From positions 1 through 45,201 of the forward strand of contig NZ_JACJQL010000049.1 of the NCBI RefSeq assembly GCF_014696625.1: 45,201 bases of DNA, in the 5' to 3' direction. Numbering within the stretch: position 1 is the first letter of the stretch; every line of letters begins with the position of its first letter. Positions 1 through 7,554 of the stretch are shown here, one piece after another. Made by a program: the position numbers and the translations under genes. This DNA is from Nostoc parmelioides FACHB-3921 (lineage in GTDB: Bacteria > Cyanobacteriota > Cyanobacteriia > Cyanobacteriales > Nostocaceae). The notes beneath the pieces are model-generated. The model was not told the DNA's origin and made no database searches. It saw only the letters and a program-made list of their open reading frames with translations.

Positions 1-86
1 TGTGCTGTCGAGGGTTTGCTGATTTCTCTGATTGTTCGATACCTAGTGAGTAGATGATACTTTTTATCAATCCACTCTTTTGCCAT
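1..86 (-). CDS. Transposase N-terminus, partial (left)
   Basis: Open frame from an ATG at base 86 to the window edge, about 28 residues (MAKEWIDKKY... ending SKPSTA). It is the same peptide as the partial ORF at 45116-45201. It starts 21 bases inside the inverted-repeat tip, the usual position for an IS transposase gene. The rest lies outside the window, so family and integrity cannot be judged. Confidence 0.6.
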   Translation of the reverse strand, partial: MAKEWIDKKYHLLTRYRTIREISKPSTA

Positions 87-107
87 TTTGTCAATGCGTA
101 AGTCCTA
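1..107 (-). mobile_element. IS element end, cut by window edge (left copy)
   Basis: These 107 bases are the exact reverse complement of the last 107 bases of the window; identity stops sharply at base 107. The inner end reads TGCGTAAGTCCTA, so the element tip is GGACTTACGCA preceded by TA. On the minus strand an ORF starts at base 86 with MAKEWIDKKYHLLTRY and runs off the window edge, as expected for the N-terminus of a transposase. I could not assign the IS family from 28 residues. A flanking TA might suggest a TA-targeting family, but this is not established. Confidence 0.8.
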
Positions 108-345
108 GACTATTATTTTTGTTCAGACATGGACAATCAACTCCCTCTTGCTCATTAATTGGTTTCAAAATACCATTCAAAAATAAGAAACTTATAAGGA
201 TAGTGTGACTTTTATTCTCCAGCGATAAGTAGACTACTGAATTTTTCTGAGTGGAGCCTGGGCTGACACAGAAAATCCATTACGCCTGATATCTCCTCCG
301 TCTACCCTACACTACACGCAGGAATCATAACAAACCCCATACCCT
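108..345. other. Short intergenic region beside the IS end
   Basis: No gene is visible. A 16-base sequence at 183-198 (ATAAGAAACTTATAAG) recurs exactly at 1141-1156, so the two copies flank the first response-regulator gene. Nothing else was recognised. Confidence 0.5.
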
Positions 346-750
346 TCACAGTGTAAATTCATACTCAGGCTGAAAACTCCAATTCAAAGCGCGAGTTATC
401 TGATCAGGTAAAGTTAAAGGGTTAAAAGGTTTAGCGATCGCCTTAACCACACCAAGCTGCTGAAGTTGCTGTGATGTAAACCAATCTGCTCTAACACTCA
501 ACAGGATAACAGGAATTGTTCTAAGTGAATGGTTTCCATGCAATCTGTAGAGAAACGTAGTAAAGTCCATACCCGGCATTAAAACATCAAGTAGGATCAC
601 ATCAGGACGTTCGATCTCTAGCTGTTTCAGCCCAGCTTGAGCAGAAGCAGCAGTCACCACATTCCATCCCACCAAATCATTTAAACAAATTTTTACAAGT
701 TCTCTAATCGTCGGTTCATCATCAATCAATAATATTTTCCTGATTGTCAT
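346..750 (-). CDS. Single-domain response regulator (CheY-like receiver)
   Basis: A stand-alone phosphoreceiver of 134 residues, expected to pass or sequester phosphate in a two-component system. The receiver signature is complete: acidic pair D10-D11, phospho-acceptor D55 in the LLDVLMP segment, S85 at the switch Ser/Thr position and K107 in AKPF. There is no output domain. I place the start at the ATG at 750 (MTIRKILLIDDE), because the frame upstream to 813 runs into a repeat element and adds no receiver sequence. It resembles the receiver at 1227-1604 (same GW, DVILLDV and KPFNPL blocks), so the two look like diverged tandem paralogues. A repeat-filled gap of about 470 bp separates them, so co-transcription with the cluster upstream is uncertain. 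Confidence 0.88.
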   Translation of the reverse strand: MTIRKILLIDDEPTIRELVKICLNDLVGWNVVTAASAQAGLKQLEIERPDVILLDVLMPGMDFTTFLYRLHGNHSLRTIPVILLSVRADWFTSQQLQQLGVVKAIAKPFNPLTLPDQITRALNWSFQPEYEFTL

Positions 751-786
751 GATTAAAATGCTGTGGAAGCTGGAATTTATTAATTC

Positions 787-1119
787 AATGTGAGTTCGAT
801 GACCTCTCCCCAAACCCCTCTCCGAGGCGGAGAGGGGCTTAAATAGCCTAAAAGCTCAAGGAGAAATTAGTGTTTTGAAGCCTCTCTCCTTGCAGGGGCT
901 ATGGTGTACACACAAGTCTAATAACCTAGCCCCATAACGTTTTGATCCCTCCTAGCCCCCCTTAAAAAAGGGGGAACAAGAATCAAAGTCCCCCTTTTTA
1001 AGGGGGATTTAGGGGGATCGAACGACATTTTGCATCCAGCAAAAAGATGTGTGTACACCGTAGCCTTGCAGGGAAGCAAGCTATGGAGAGGGGTTTTTAA
1101 AATTCGTCGAACTCACGTT
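787..1119. repeat. Small inverted-repeat element interrupted by a second element
   Basis: The ends are AATGTGAGTTCGA (787-799) and TCGAACTCACGTT (1107-1119), a 13-base terminal inverted repeat with one mismatch. The body carries pyrimidine/purine hairpins (CCCTCTCC...GGAGAGGG). A second element sits inside at 898-1063. Removing it restores a continuous stem in which CTCTCCTTGCAGGG pairs with sequence just downstream. No ORF is present, so this is a non-autonomous, MITE-like element. Confidence 0.65.
898..1063. mobile_element. Nested MITE-like insertion with 10-bp target duplication
   Basis: The ends are GCTATGGTGTACACACA and TGTGTGTACACCGTAG, near-perfect terminal inverted repeats. The inside holds a long hairpin built on CCCCCTT...AAGGGGG. 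It is flanked by the direct repeat CCTTGCAGGG at 888-897 and 1064-1073, as expected for a target-site duplication. At about 166 bp and without a frame, it would need a transposase supplied elsewhere. Confidence 0.7.
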
Positions 1120-1173
1120 AATTCAGATTAAATCAAGAAGATAAGAAACTTATAAGAGTAATTGGTAATTGGT

Positions 1174-1206
1174 AGATCCCCGACTTTTTTAAAAAGTCGG
1201 GGATCT
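1174..1206. terminator. Strong hairpin after the receiver gene
   Basis: A near-perfect palindrome pairs AGATCCCCGACTTTTT with AAAAAGTCGGGGATCT. It lies just downstream of the minus-strand receiver ending at 1227. The stem contains its own T run in either orientation, so it may act as a bidirectional terminator. It may also simply be a dispersed palindromic repeat. Confidence 0.5.
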
Positions 1207-1226
1207 GAACACCCACAACGTCCTAA

Positions 1227-1604
1227 CTAATCACTCCAACCAAGCATTTGCATGATTTGTTCGCAAATCAGTAGTGGGTTGAATGGTTTAGTGATGACTC
1301 CGGCTATATCCAATTGAGCAAAGCGCTTGTAATCATCTGGTAATACTTTAGCTGTGAGCAAAATTATGGGAATTGCTTGAGTCTTAGGATTAGCTTTGAT
1401 TTGCTCGTAAACCTGAAACCCATCCATATCAGGCATTGACACATCAAGGAGAATTACATCCACAAGATACTCTTGGGCTTTTAAAAGTCCTTCACGACCC
1501 GATTGAACGATAATTGCCTCCCATCCGCCCAAATCCTCTAAGCAAGTACAGGCAAGGTCTCGCAGCGATTCTTCATCGTCAATTACCAAGATGCGTTTGC
1601 TCAT
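1227..1604 (-). CDS. Single-domain response regulator (CheY-like receiver)
   Basis: A 125-residue stand-alone receiver. D9-D10 form the acidic pocket, D54 in LLDVSMP is the phospho-acceptor, T84 is the switch residue and K106 in TKPF is the conserved lysine. No output domain follows. The start codon overlaps the end of the histidine kinase gene by 4 bases (1601-1604, ATGA type), so the two are probably translationally coupled and this is a natural target of that kinase. It is the last gene of the run regulator (4699-6540), kinase (1601-4681), receiver. The product may act through protein contact or as a phosphate shuttle. Its family place is firm; its target is unknown. Confidence 0.92.
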   Translation of the reverse strand: MSKRILVIDDEESLRDLACTCLEDLGGWEAIIVQSGREGLLKAQEYLVDVILLDVSMPDMDGFQVYEQIKANPKTQAIPIILLTAKVLPDDYKRFAQLDIAGVITKPFNPLLICEQIMQMLGWSD

Positions 1605-4600
1605 AGTTCTTTTACTGATATTGGCAAAGTGAAATAAAAGGTGCTGCCTTCACCAAGGGTACTTTCTGCCCAAATACTACCATCATGCTGTTGAATAATA
1701 CTTTGACAAATTGCCAAACCTAAACCGGTACCACCCTTAGCACGAGCGTCGGAGATGTCCACTTGCTGAAAACGTTCAAAGATGGTTTCTAGTTTGTTGG
1801 CAGGGATACCTCTGCCTTGGTCTTGGACTTTAAACAGTACCCAGTTTGATTGAGTTTGAGCAGACAAAGCAATCACTGAGTTACAAGGGGAAAACTTGAT
1901 GGCGTTGCTCAATAAATTGATGAGGGTTTGAATGATTAAGTCGGGAGAAGCCCAAACGCAAGCGGTGGTTGGAGTCAGGGAAATTGTGATGGCAGATGCT
2001 AGGGCGATCGACTGTACTGCTTCTACAGCTCGTTGCATTAAATCTGCGGCATTGCAGACTTCTTTGACAAGTTGTACTCGTCCAGAAGACAAACGCTCTA
2101 AATCTAAAATATCATTTACCAAACGCACGAGGCGATCGCTATTTGTTAAAGCTTGTTGGATCATCCATTTGGCTTTTTGTGATTTGTTGTCGTATATACT
2201 AGTGTTCAACAATCCTAAAAATCCTTGAATGGCTGTGAGTGGAGTACGCAGTTCATGACTGACAATAGAAATGAACTCATTTTTCATCTGTTCAATAGCT
2301 TGTTGTTCGGTGATATCCTGGATTTGCAGCACATAGTACAACGGTTGATTCTGGCAATCTCGCACCAGGGACAGGCTTGTTAATCCCCAAGCAATGCGTC
2401 CTCCATTACACAGGTAACGCAACTCTACCTGAACTCTGGGATTCTGATTACTCAAAACTTGTGTGATGCAGTTTTCTAGCCGATGAATATCTTCTGGGTG
2501 AATGATCTCAAATGCTTGAAAGTTGAAAAATTCCGACTCAGAATAGCCCAACATTTCCCTGAGCATGGGATTGGTTTGCAACCATTGTTGCTCCTCCAAT
2601 CCCAGCAACGCCATACCAATGGGAGCATCATAAAACGCGTGGCGAAATCTCTCTTCACTCTCACGCAAAGCGGCCTCGGCTTGTTTGAGGTCAGTGATAT
2701 CTAATACCACTCCGTACCAAGCAATTTCACCATTGGGGCGGCGTTCTGGCCGGGAGTTGGCGCGTACCCACTTCACTTTGCCAGAGGGTGTAATAATTCG
2801 CCATTCATGAGCAAAGGGTTTGAGGGTTTTGAGGCTACGAGTTGTTAGCTGATTGTAGAGAGCGAGATCATCAGGATGAACTTGCTGATAAGTCAGTAGA
2901 GGATTTGCCAAAACCTGATGGGGTTCTAATTCTTGAATTTCTTGCACCCCGGAACTGATATATTCATAACGCATTTGATTTATATCTGGGTAATAAGCCA
3001 AAATATAAATCTGTGCAGGAGAGGCGGCGGCAATTTTTTGAAAGCGAGCTTCACTTTGTAGCAGGGCGGCTTCGGCTCGCTTGCGCTCAGTAATATCTGT
3101 TACTCGTACTAAATGAACCACTTGGTTAGTGATGACCGACGGTAAGTCGCAGACCATCGCCACTTCCTTGGCTGCGAGGTTGCCCCAAAACAAATTTCCT
3201 TTGCGCGTCAAATATTGAATTTCCGCGTTCCAAACACCTTTGTGCCGGATTTGGGCGGTGATTTGTGCTAGTTCGTCTGAGGTGAATGGTTGCAGTTGAA
3301 GCGTATTCACTTTAATACTAAGTAGTTCACTTTTACTGTCAGCTTCAAATAGTTCTACTGCTCGACGATTACAGTCGGCAATTAACAGTGTTTGCGGATC
3401 TACCAAGAACAGAGCATCAGCCGATTCATTATAAATGCTTTCACACAAGTCTTTTTGCCGTCGCAGTTCTAATTCGGCAATTTTGCGTAAGTGCAGCTCG
3501 TTGTATAGCGCCAAGCTAGTTTGACCCAATTGTTCCATTGATCGGATAATAAATTGGGTCAAAAATAATCCTAAAGCGATCGCTCCTGCTAAAGCCCCAA
3601 TAGTAAAAATTATCGTTAGGCGTGTATTGGCATCAATTTCTGCGGTAAAGTCTGAGGCGGGGATCACTGTCACAATCAGCCAGTCAAGTCCTAATTGATC
3701 ACTGTAAGGGATGACGAGGAGAAATTGCTTTTTGCCTTTAATGTCAAAAGTGAGTTGTTGTATGGTCTGAATTTGAGTTAAGTTACCAAAGTGCGATCGC
3801 AGATGTTCACCCGCTAAACGAATTAGGGGTTGCTGACTTTGTATCACCTGGAGCCGTTGATTTTGTGTCCCACCCATACCTGTCAGGAATGGTTGTTCAG
3901 GGGTTGAAGACGCAACGATCAATCCTGAACGCTCCATAATAAATACCTGTCCGTGAGTACCCACCCGCAATTGCTGGAGGAACTTACTAATGCTCACAAG
4001 GTCTATATCGCTGGTGAAAACCCCCAGAAGTTCTTGTCTTTGGTTATAAAGCGCGTAGCTAGCAGCAATTCCTAAACCTTTGGAAGTCGGTACATATAAA
4101 TAAACCGATGTCCACGTTGGTTTGCCTGTGGAGAGCGCCTGTTGATAGAAAGGTCTTTGAGTGCCATCATAGTTGTGCTGATGAACTAATAATTTCTTCC
4201 GTTTCCTTTGACTATCTACGCTATACACATAAAGCTCTCCTTTTTTAAAATCTTTGGTCGAGGAAATGGTAACACCCCGTTCATCGTTGCCGGCTCCAAT
4301 CAGTCCCCCTTGAGGATTGATAAAATGGACTCTCAGAGAAGCAAATTCTTGAACCTGAGCAAAAAAATAACGTTCTAAACTTTGAGGGTTGGTAACGTCT
4401 ATATGTTGGAGTGTGCTGGCTTGAACATTGAGACGGTTAATTAAATGTGGAGTCTTTAAATAATTACTCAAATATAAATGAATGCGATCGCTCATCTCAT
4501 TCATCAACTGATATGCCAAGCTATTGACTGAATTTTGGGAATTTTGCCATGATACATAACTGACTAAACCTGTTGTTCCCCCTATTAGCAGCACAAAGGG

Positions 4601-4681
4601 AACGGTGAGGATAAATTGTAAGGAAATTTTCAGCTTTTCGTTGTTAGCTGACCTTTTCCTAAAAAGATTGGAGAGCCTCAC
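1601..4681 (-). CDS. Membrane sensor histidine kinase, dCACHE + three PAS
   Basis: A 1026-residue sensor kinase. A first membrane helix (about 20-45) precedes a periplasmic sensor of about 310 residues, and a second helix lies near 353-378. The sensor has the length and character of a double CACHE domain, including a KPTWTSVY-type block. Three PAS/PAC units follow (about 415-530, 545-665 and 680-795), two ending in typical DITE/DIT segments. The dimerisation domain has H809 in VSHELRTP. The ATPase domain shows the N box (LLSNAIKFSP), G1 (DQGRGIP) and G2 (GGTGLGLA). There is no receiver of its own, so phosphate probably goes to the neighbouring regulators: one gene starts within its last 4 bases, and the multi-domain regulator ends 17 bp upstream. 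The ligand is unknown; CACHE sensors usually bind small extracellular molecules. Confidence 0.93.
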   Translation of the reverse strand: MRLSNLFRKRSANNEKLKISLQFILTVPFVLLIGGTTGLVSYVSWQNSQNSVNSLAYQLMNEMSDRIHLYLSNYLKTPHLINRLNVQASTLQHIDVTNPQSLERYFFAQVQEFASLRVHFINPQGGLIGAGNDERGVTISSTKDFKKGELYVYSVDSQRKRKKLLVHQHNYDGTQRPFYQQALSTGKPTWTSVYLYVPTSKGLGIAASYALYNQRQELLGVFTSDIDLVSISKFLQQLRVGTHGQVFIMERSGLIVASSTPEQPFLTGMGGTQNQRLQVIQSQQPLIRLAGEHLRSHFGNLTQIQTIQQLTFDIKGKKQFLLVIPYSDQLGLDWLIVTVIPASDFTAEIDANTRLTIIFTIGALAGAIALGLFLTQFIIRSMEQLGQTSLALYNELHLRKIAELELRRQKDLCESIYNESADALFLVDPQTLLIADCNRRAVELFEADSKSELLSIKVNTLQLQPFTSDELAQITAQIRHKGVWNAEIQYLTRKGNLFWGNLAAKEVAMVCDLPSVITNQVVHLVRVTDITERKRAEAALLQSEARFQKIAAASPAQIYILAYYPDINQMRYEYISSGVQEIQELEPHQVLANPLLTYQQVHPDDLALYNQLTTRSLKTLKPFAHEWRIITPSGKVKWVRANSRPERRPNGEIAWYGVVLDITDLKQAEAALRESEERFRHAFYDAPIGMALLGLEEQQWLQTNPMLREMLGYSESEFFNFQAFEIIHPEDIHRLENCITQVLSNQNPRVQVELRYLCNGGRIAWGLTSLSLVRDCQNQPLYYVLQIQDITEQQAIEQMKNEFISIVSHELRTPLTAIQGFLGLLNTSIYDNKSQKAKWMIQQALTNSDRLVRLVNDILDLERLSSGRVQLVKEVCNAADLMQRAVEAVQSIALASAITISLTPTTACVWASPDLIIQTLINLLSNAIKFSPCNSVIALSAQTQSNWVLFKVQDQGRGIPANKLETIFERFQQVDISDARAKGGTGLGLAICQSIIQQHDGSIWAESTLGEGSTFYFTLPISVKEL

Positions 4682-4698
4682 CTCTGCATCCTCCAGTT

Positions 4699-6540
4699 CT
4701 AGGTTTTGAGTTTTTGTTGTAAACGAGAGCGATTAATGCGGTTGATGACACGAGTTATTAATTCTGGCCCGACTACAGGCTTACCAATAAAATCATCGGC
4801 TCCTGCGGCAAACACCTGTTGAATGGATTTGATGTCTGTGTGGACGGTAACTACTAAAATAGGCACATTTCCCCAATGAGAATCTTGTCTCACTACACGG
4901 CACAAGTCAATACCACTATATGTAGGCATTTCTAAATCGATCATTAATAGGTCAGGGGTTGTCGTAATTAAAATTTCCCAAAATTTCTGCGGATTTTGCA
5001 ATGTCTTTACCGCTAGTCCCCAAGGTTGGAGTAAATTGCTCAATATATCCAACATTACCGGATCATCGTCAATGATCATGACTTTTCCTTGACTACCTTG
5101 GAATTGGGCTAACATTTGGGTGATTGCTTCCAATACTTCAGTAGTAGTAGGTTTGGTGAGAAAACGCTGCGCTCCCAAACGCGCAACAGCTACTCGCTGC
5201 GTAAGGTTATCTTGCTCTGCTATGACAAGAATTGGCGTATTAGGAAACTGTTGTTTGAGTTGCTCCAATAATTTTAGACTTTTTTGACTCGATTTCTGCC
5301 CATTGATCTTGAGTAAAATTACCTTGGGAAACTGAGAAAAACTTTGCGGATAGTTCTCCCAATTGAGGGCTACTTCTATCCGCACTCCCCAAACAGCAGC
5401 TTCCATTTTCAGTTGATTGGCAAAGGATTCATCATTGATAACCAGTACTAGAGGAAGTGGAACTGGCTCAAGTTGTTCAATGGTAAAGGAAATGGGCGAT
5501 TGACTTAGTGCTTCTTTAAGTTGCCTAATAAGTTCCGACAGTTGCACAGCATCCTCTAACGCTAAATTTTTGTCCCTAATTAGTAGATGTTCAATTGCTC
5601 GCGCTAACTTTGAACCTGTTTCGTAACCAAAAGATCCCAGTGTCCCTGCTAGTTTGTGTGCTTCGTTACTGGCTTGTTGTCTTAGTTCGTCCAGCAATTG
5701 TCCTGTATGCAAGGCTTGTTCGGCTCGCTCTAGCAAAGTTACTCGTTGGGCAAAGGTATCCTTGTAGCGTTCTATGGTTTTATTTATGGCAGCAATTGCT
5801 GTTTGACTTTTGGTTTTTCGCAGTTCATCTGTCTTGTGACTTTGTTCGCCATCTTGAATTTGCGGTGGCATCTTTAGCCGATAACCCAAGCCATAAACTG
5901 TTTCCAGCAATTCGGCTGACATTCCCACCATTTTGAGCTTTTGTCGCAAATCTTTAATCAAATTCGTGACAGCTCCTTCACTTGGCGTAGCATCAATTGA
6001 CCACAGGCGATCAATAATTTCGCTACGGCTAAAGATACGCTGGGGGTTACGTAAAAACAACCCTAGCAGGCTATATTCCTTAGGGCTTAAAGATATAGGC
6101 TGTCCTTTATAGGTAACTTCTGCGGAGATAATATTGACATCCAGATTTCCCCAACTCAGCAAGTTAGGTATTAGTTCCGTCTTGCCTCGGCGCAATAATG
6201 CTCGTATCCGCGCCAGCAGTTCTGAGATATCGTAGGGTTTGGTAACATAATCATCTGCACCTGCATCTAGTCCTTTGACAACATCAGCACTCTGATCCTT
6301 GGCTGTAAGTAAAAGAATCGGTTTTTGAATCCCCTGAGCGCGGAGTTGCCGACAAAGGTTGATACCGTCAAGCTTGGGAATTAGCAGATCCAACAATATC
6401 AAGTCAAAATTTGATAAAGTCGCCAGCATTAACCCATTTTGACCATCTGTTGCCAGCTCAACTGTATAGTACTCAGCCATGAGAACCTCACTCAGTAAGG
6501 TTGCCGTTGGTACATCGTCCTCTACCAGCAGAATTTTCAC
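4699..6540 (-). CDS. Multi-domain regulator: REC-wHTH-HPt-REC-REC
   Basis: A 613-residue hub of a phosphorelay. Domains in order: a receiver (1-120; D8-D9, D51 in LLDLLIP, KPYD); an OmpR-type winged helix (about 128-224; ends in ETVYGLGYRL); an HPt domain (about 255-350) with H295 in EAHKLAGTLGSFG; a degenerate receiver (about 362-475); and a canonical C-terminal receiver (about 486-605; D535 in MIDLEMP, KPV). In the middle receiver the acceptor position reads VILLKING, so K411 replaces Asp and it cannot be phosphorylated in the usual way. Receiver, HPt and receiver in one DNA-binding protein suggest internal phosphate transfer from D535 through H295 to D51, which is inference. It is first in the operon, 17 bp ahead of the kinase. 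The DNA target is unknown. Confidence 0.92.
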   Translation of the reverse strand: MKILLVEDDVPTATLLSEVLMAEYYTVELATDGQNGLMLATLSNFDLILLDLLIPKLDGINLCRQLRAQGIQKPILLLTAKDQSADVVKGLDAGADDYVTKPYDISELLARIRALLRRGKTELIPNLLSWGNLDVNIISAEVTYKGQPISLSPKEYSLLGLFLRNPQRIFSRSEIIDRLWSIDATPSEGAVTNLIKDLRQKLKMVGMSAELLETVYGLGYRLKMPPQIQDGEQSHKTDELRKTKSQTAIAAINKTIERYKDTFAQRVTLLERAEQALHTGQLLDELRQQASNEAHKLAGTLGSFGYETGSKLARAIEHLLIRDKNLALEDAVQLSELIRQLKEALSQSPISFTIEQLEPVPLPLVLVINDESFANQLKMEAAVWGVRIEVALNWENYPQSFSQFPKVILLKINGQKSSQKSLKLLEQLKQQFPNTPILVIAEQDNLTQRVAVARLGAQRFLTKPTTTEVLEAITQMLAQFQGSQGKVMIIDDDPVMLDILSNLLQPWGLAVKTLQNPQKFWEILITTTPDLLMIDLEMPTYSGIDLCRVVRQDSHWGNVPILVVTVHTDIKSIQQVFAAGADDFIGKPVVGPELITRVINRINRSRLQQKLKT

Positions 6541-7554
6541 AACTTCTACTATTTACTCACCAAGAATTGATATGATTTACCACAGCCATAAATGCTTAAT
6601 CCTCACAGAGTTAAGCCCACACGGAACAAGTGCTTTGTAATTTTTTGGCTATGATTTTTTTCGCAGATATTAGCAGATATCTTTTAAAATACATCTGTTT
6701 GCTTGATCAAGCAAGCCCAAATAATTAAAAGACGGTTAAGTGTCCCTGGAGTCTCCAGATATTTCAGGCGATCGCACAATTACCTTAACTATGTGGCAGA
6801 AGCTATTTATCAAAAACTATTTTTCAGCCCTCTAACAATATTTTCCATAAAGTAAAAATGCAAGGACAGTTAAGACAGTTAAGCAAGCAATAATTAATGT
6901 ATATTTATTGACTACAAAAATATAAACTTAGTTTATCTTTATTCCTGAAAAACACGTAGCATTGCCCACTTGCCACGCCAGTAGTGTGTTGTAAATATTT
7001 AACAGTAGGGGCAGGTTCACAGATATGCTCGAATCATTCACGAATATTTCGCTCAACCCGCCCCTACGGACTCTGGACTGAGGTTGCAATAATTGGCGAG
7101 AAGTCCGGGTTAATCAGCATAGAAATCATTTGACTAGACATAATAATTAGTATTTAGAGCAGATGTTTTAGTAGTTTATTTCACAGACTATATTTAACAT
7201 TTAATACCTAATCATAAGTAAATACTCCCTCGTAGAGAAACTACGTAAAATCTGAGGCTATAAGATAAAGTAGTATATTTAATTTACGTGAAAATCTCTA
7301 TAAACAAAATACCTTAAGACAAGTAACCTGAGGTGTAATCTATCCAAATCATCGAATAAATCAGGCATCTAAAAAAAATTGACTATTTTGCCAATAATTT
7401 AGCAATTAATTCCAAAATTCTTCAGGATTTATAGTTGCATAATATTATCAGTAATCAAGATAAATTAACTATAAATGTGCTAAGTAAGGTTGACATTTTC
7501 TACTCACTTGAAGAATTATCTTAGAGAAACAAGGTATTCACTGTTGAGGAAACT
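6541..7554. other. 1-kb AT-rich intergenic region between divergent genes
   Basis: No convincing ORF is present. It separates the minus-strand regulator from the plus-strand antiporter, so it should hold the promoters of both. Minor structure: a 9-base tandem GACAGTTAA at 6865-6882, the small hairpin CTGGAGTCTCCAG near 6745, and a GTAGGGGC-type inverted repeat at 7005-7067. No clear NtcA-type GTA-N8-TAC site was found. Confidence 0.6.
7005..7067. repeat. GTAGGGGC-type inverted repeat
   Basis: GTAGGGGCAGGTT at the left pairs with AACCCGCCCCTAC at the right (12 of 13 bases), enclosing about 37 bases. This is a dispersed palindromic repeat of the kind common between genes in Nostoc-type genomes. 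The arm GTAGGGGC reappears in the palindrome at 29574-29601. Confidence 0.5.

Noticed and set aside
751..813. Upstream extension of the first receiver gene
   Set aside because: The added residues come partly from the inverted-repeat element, and the receiver domain starts cleanly at the ATG at 750.
5595..5936. A 113-codon plus-strand frame
   Set aside because: It is opposite the HPt part of the multi-domain regulator; the composition is that of an antisense shadow.
6541..7554. A hidden small gene or ncRNA in the 1-kb gap
   Set aside because: No frame with a ribosome site and no convincing stem plus T-run was found; only short repeats are visible.
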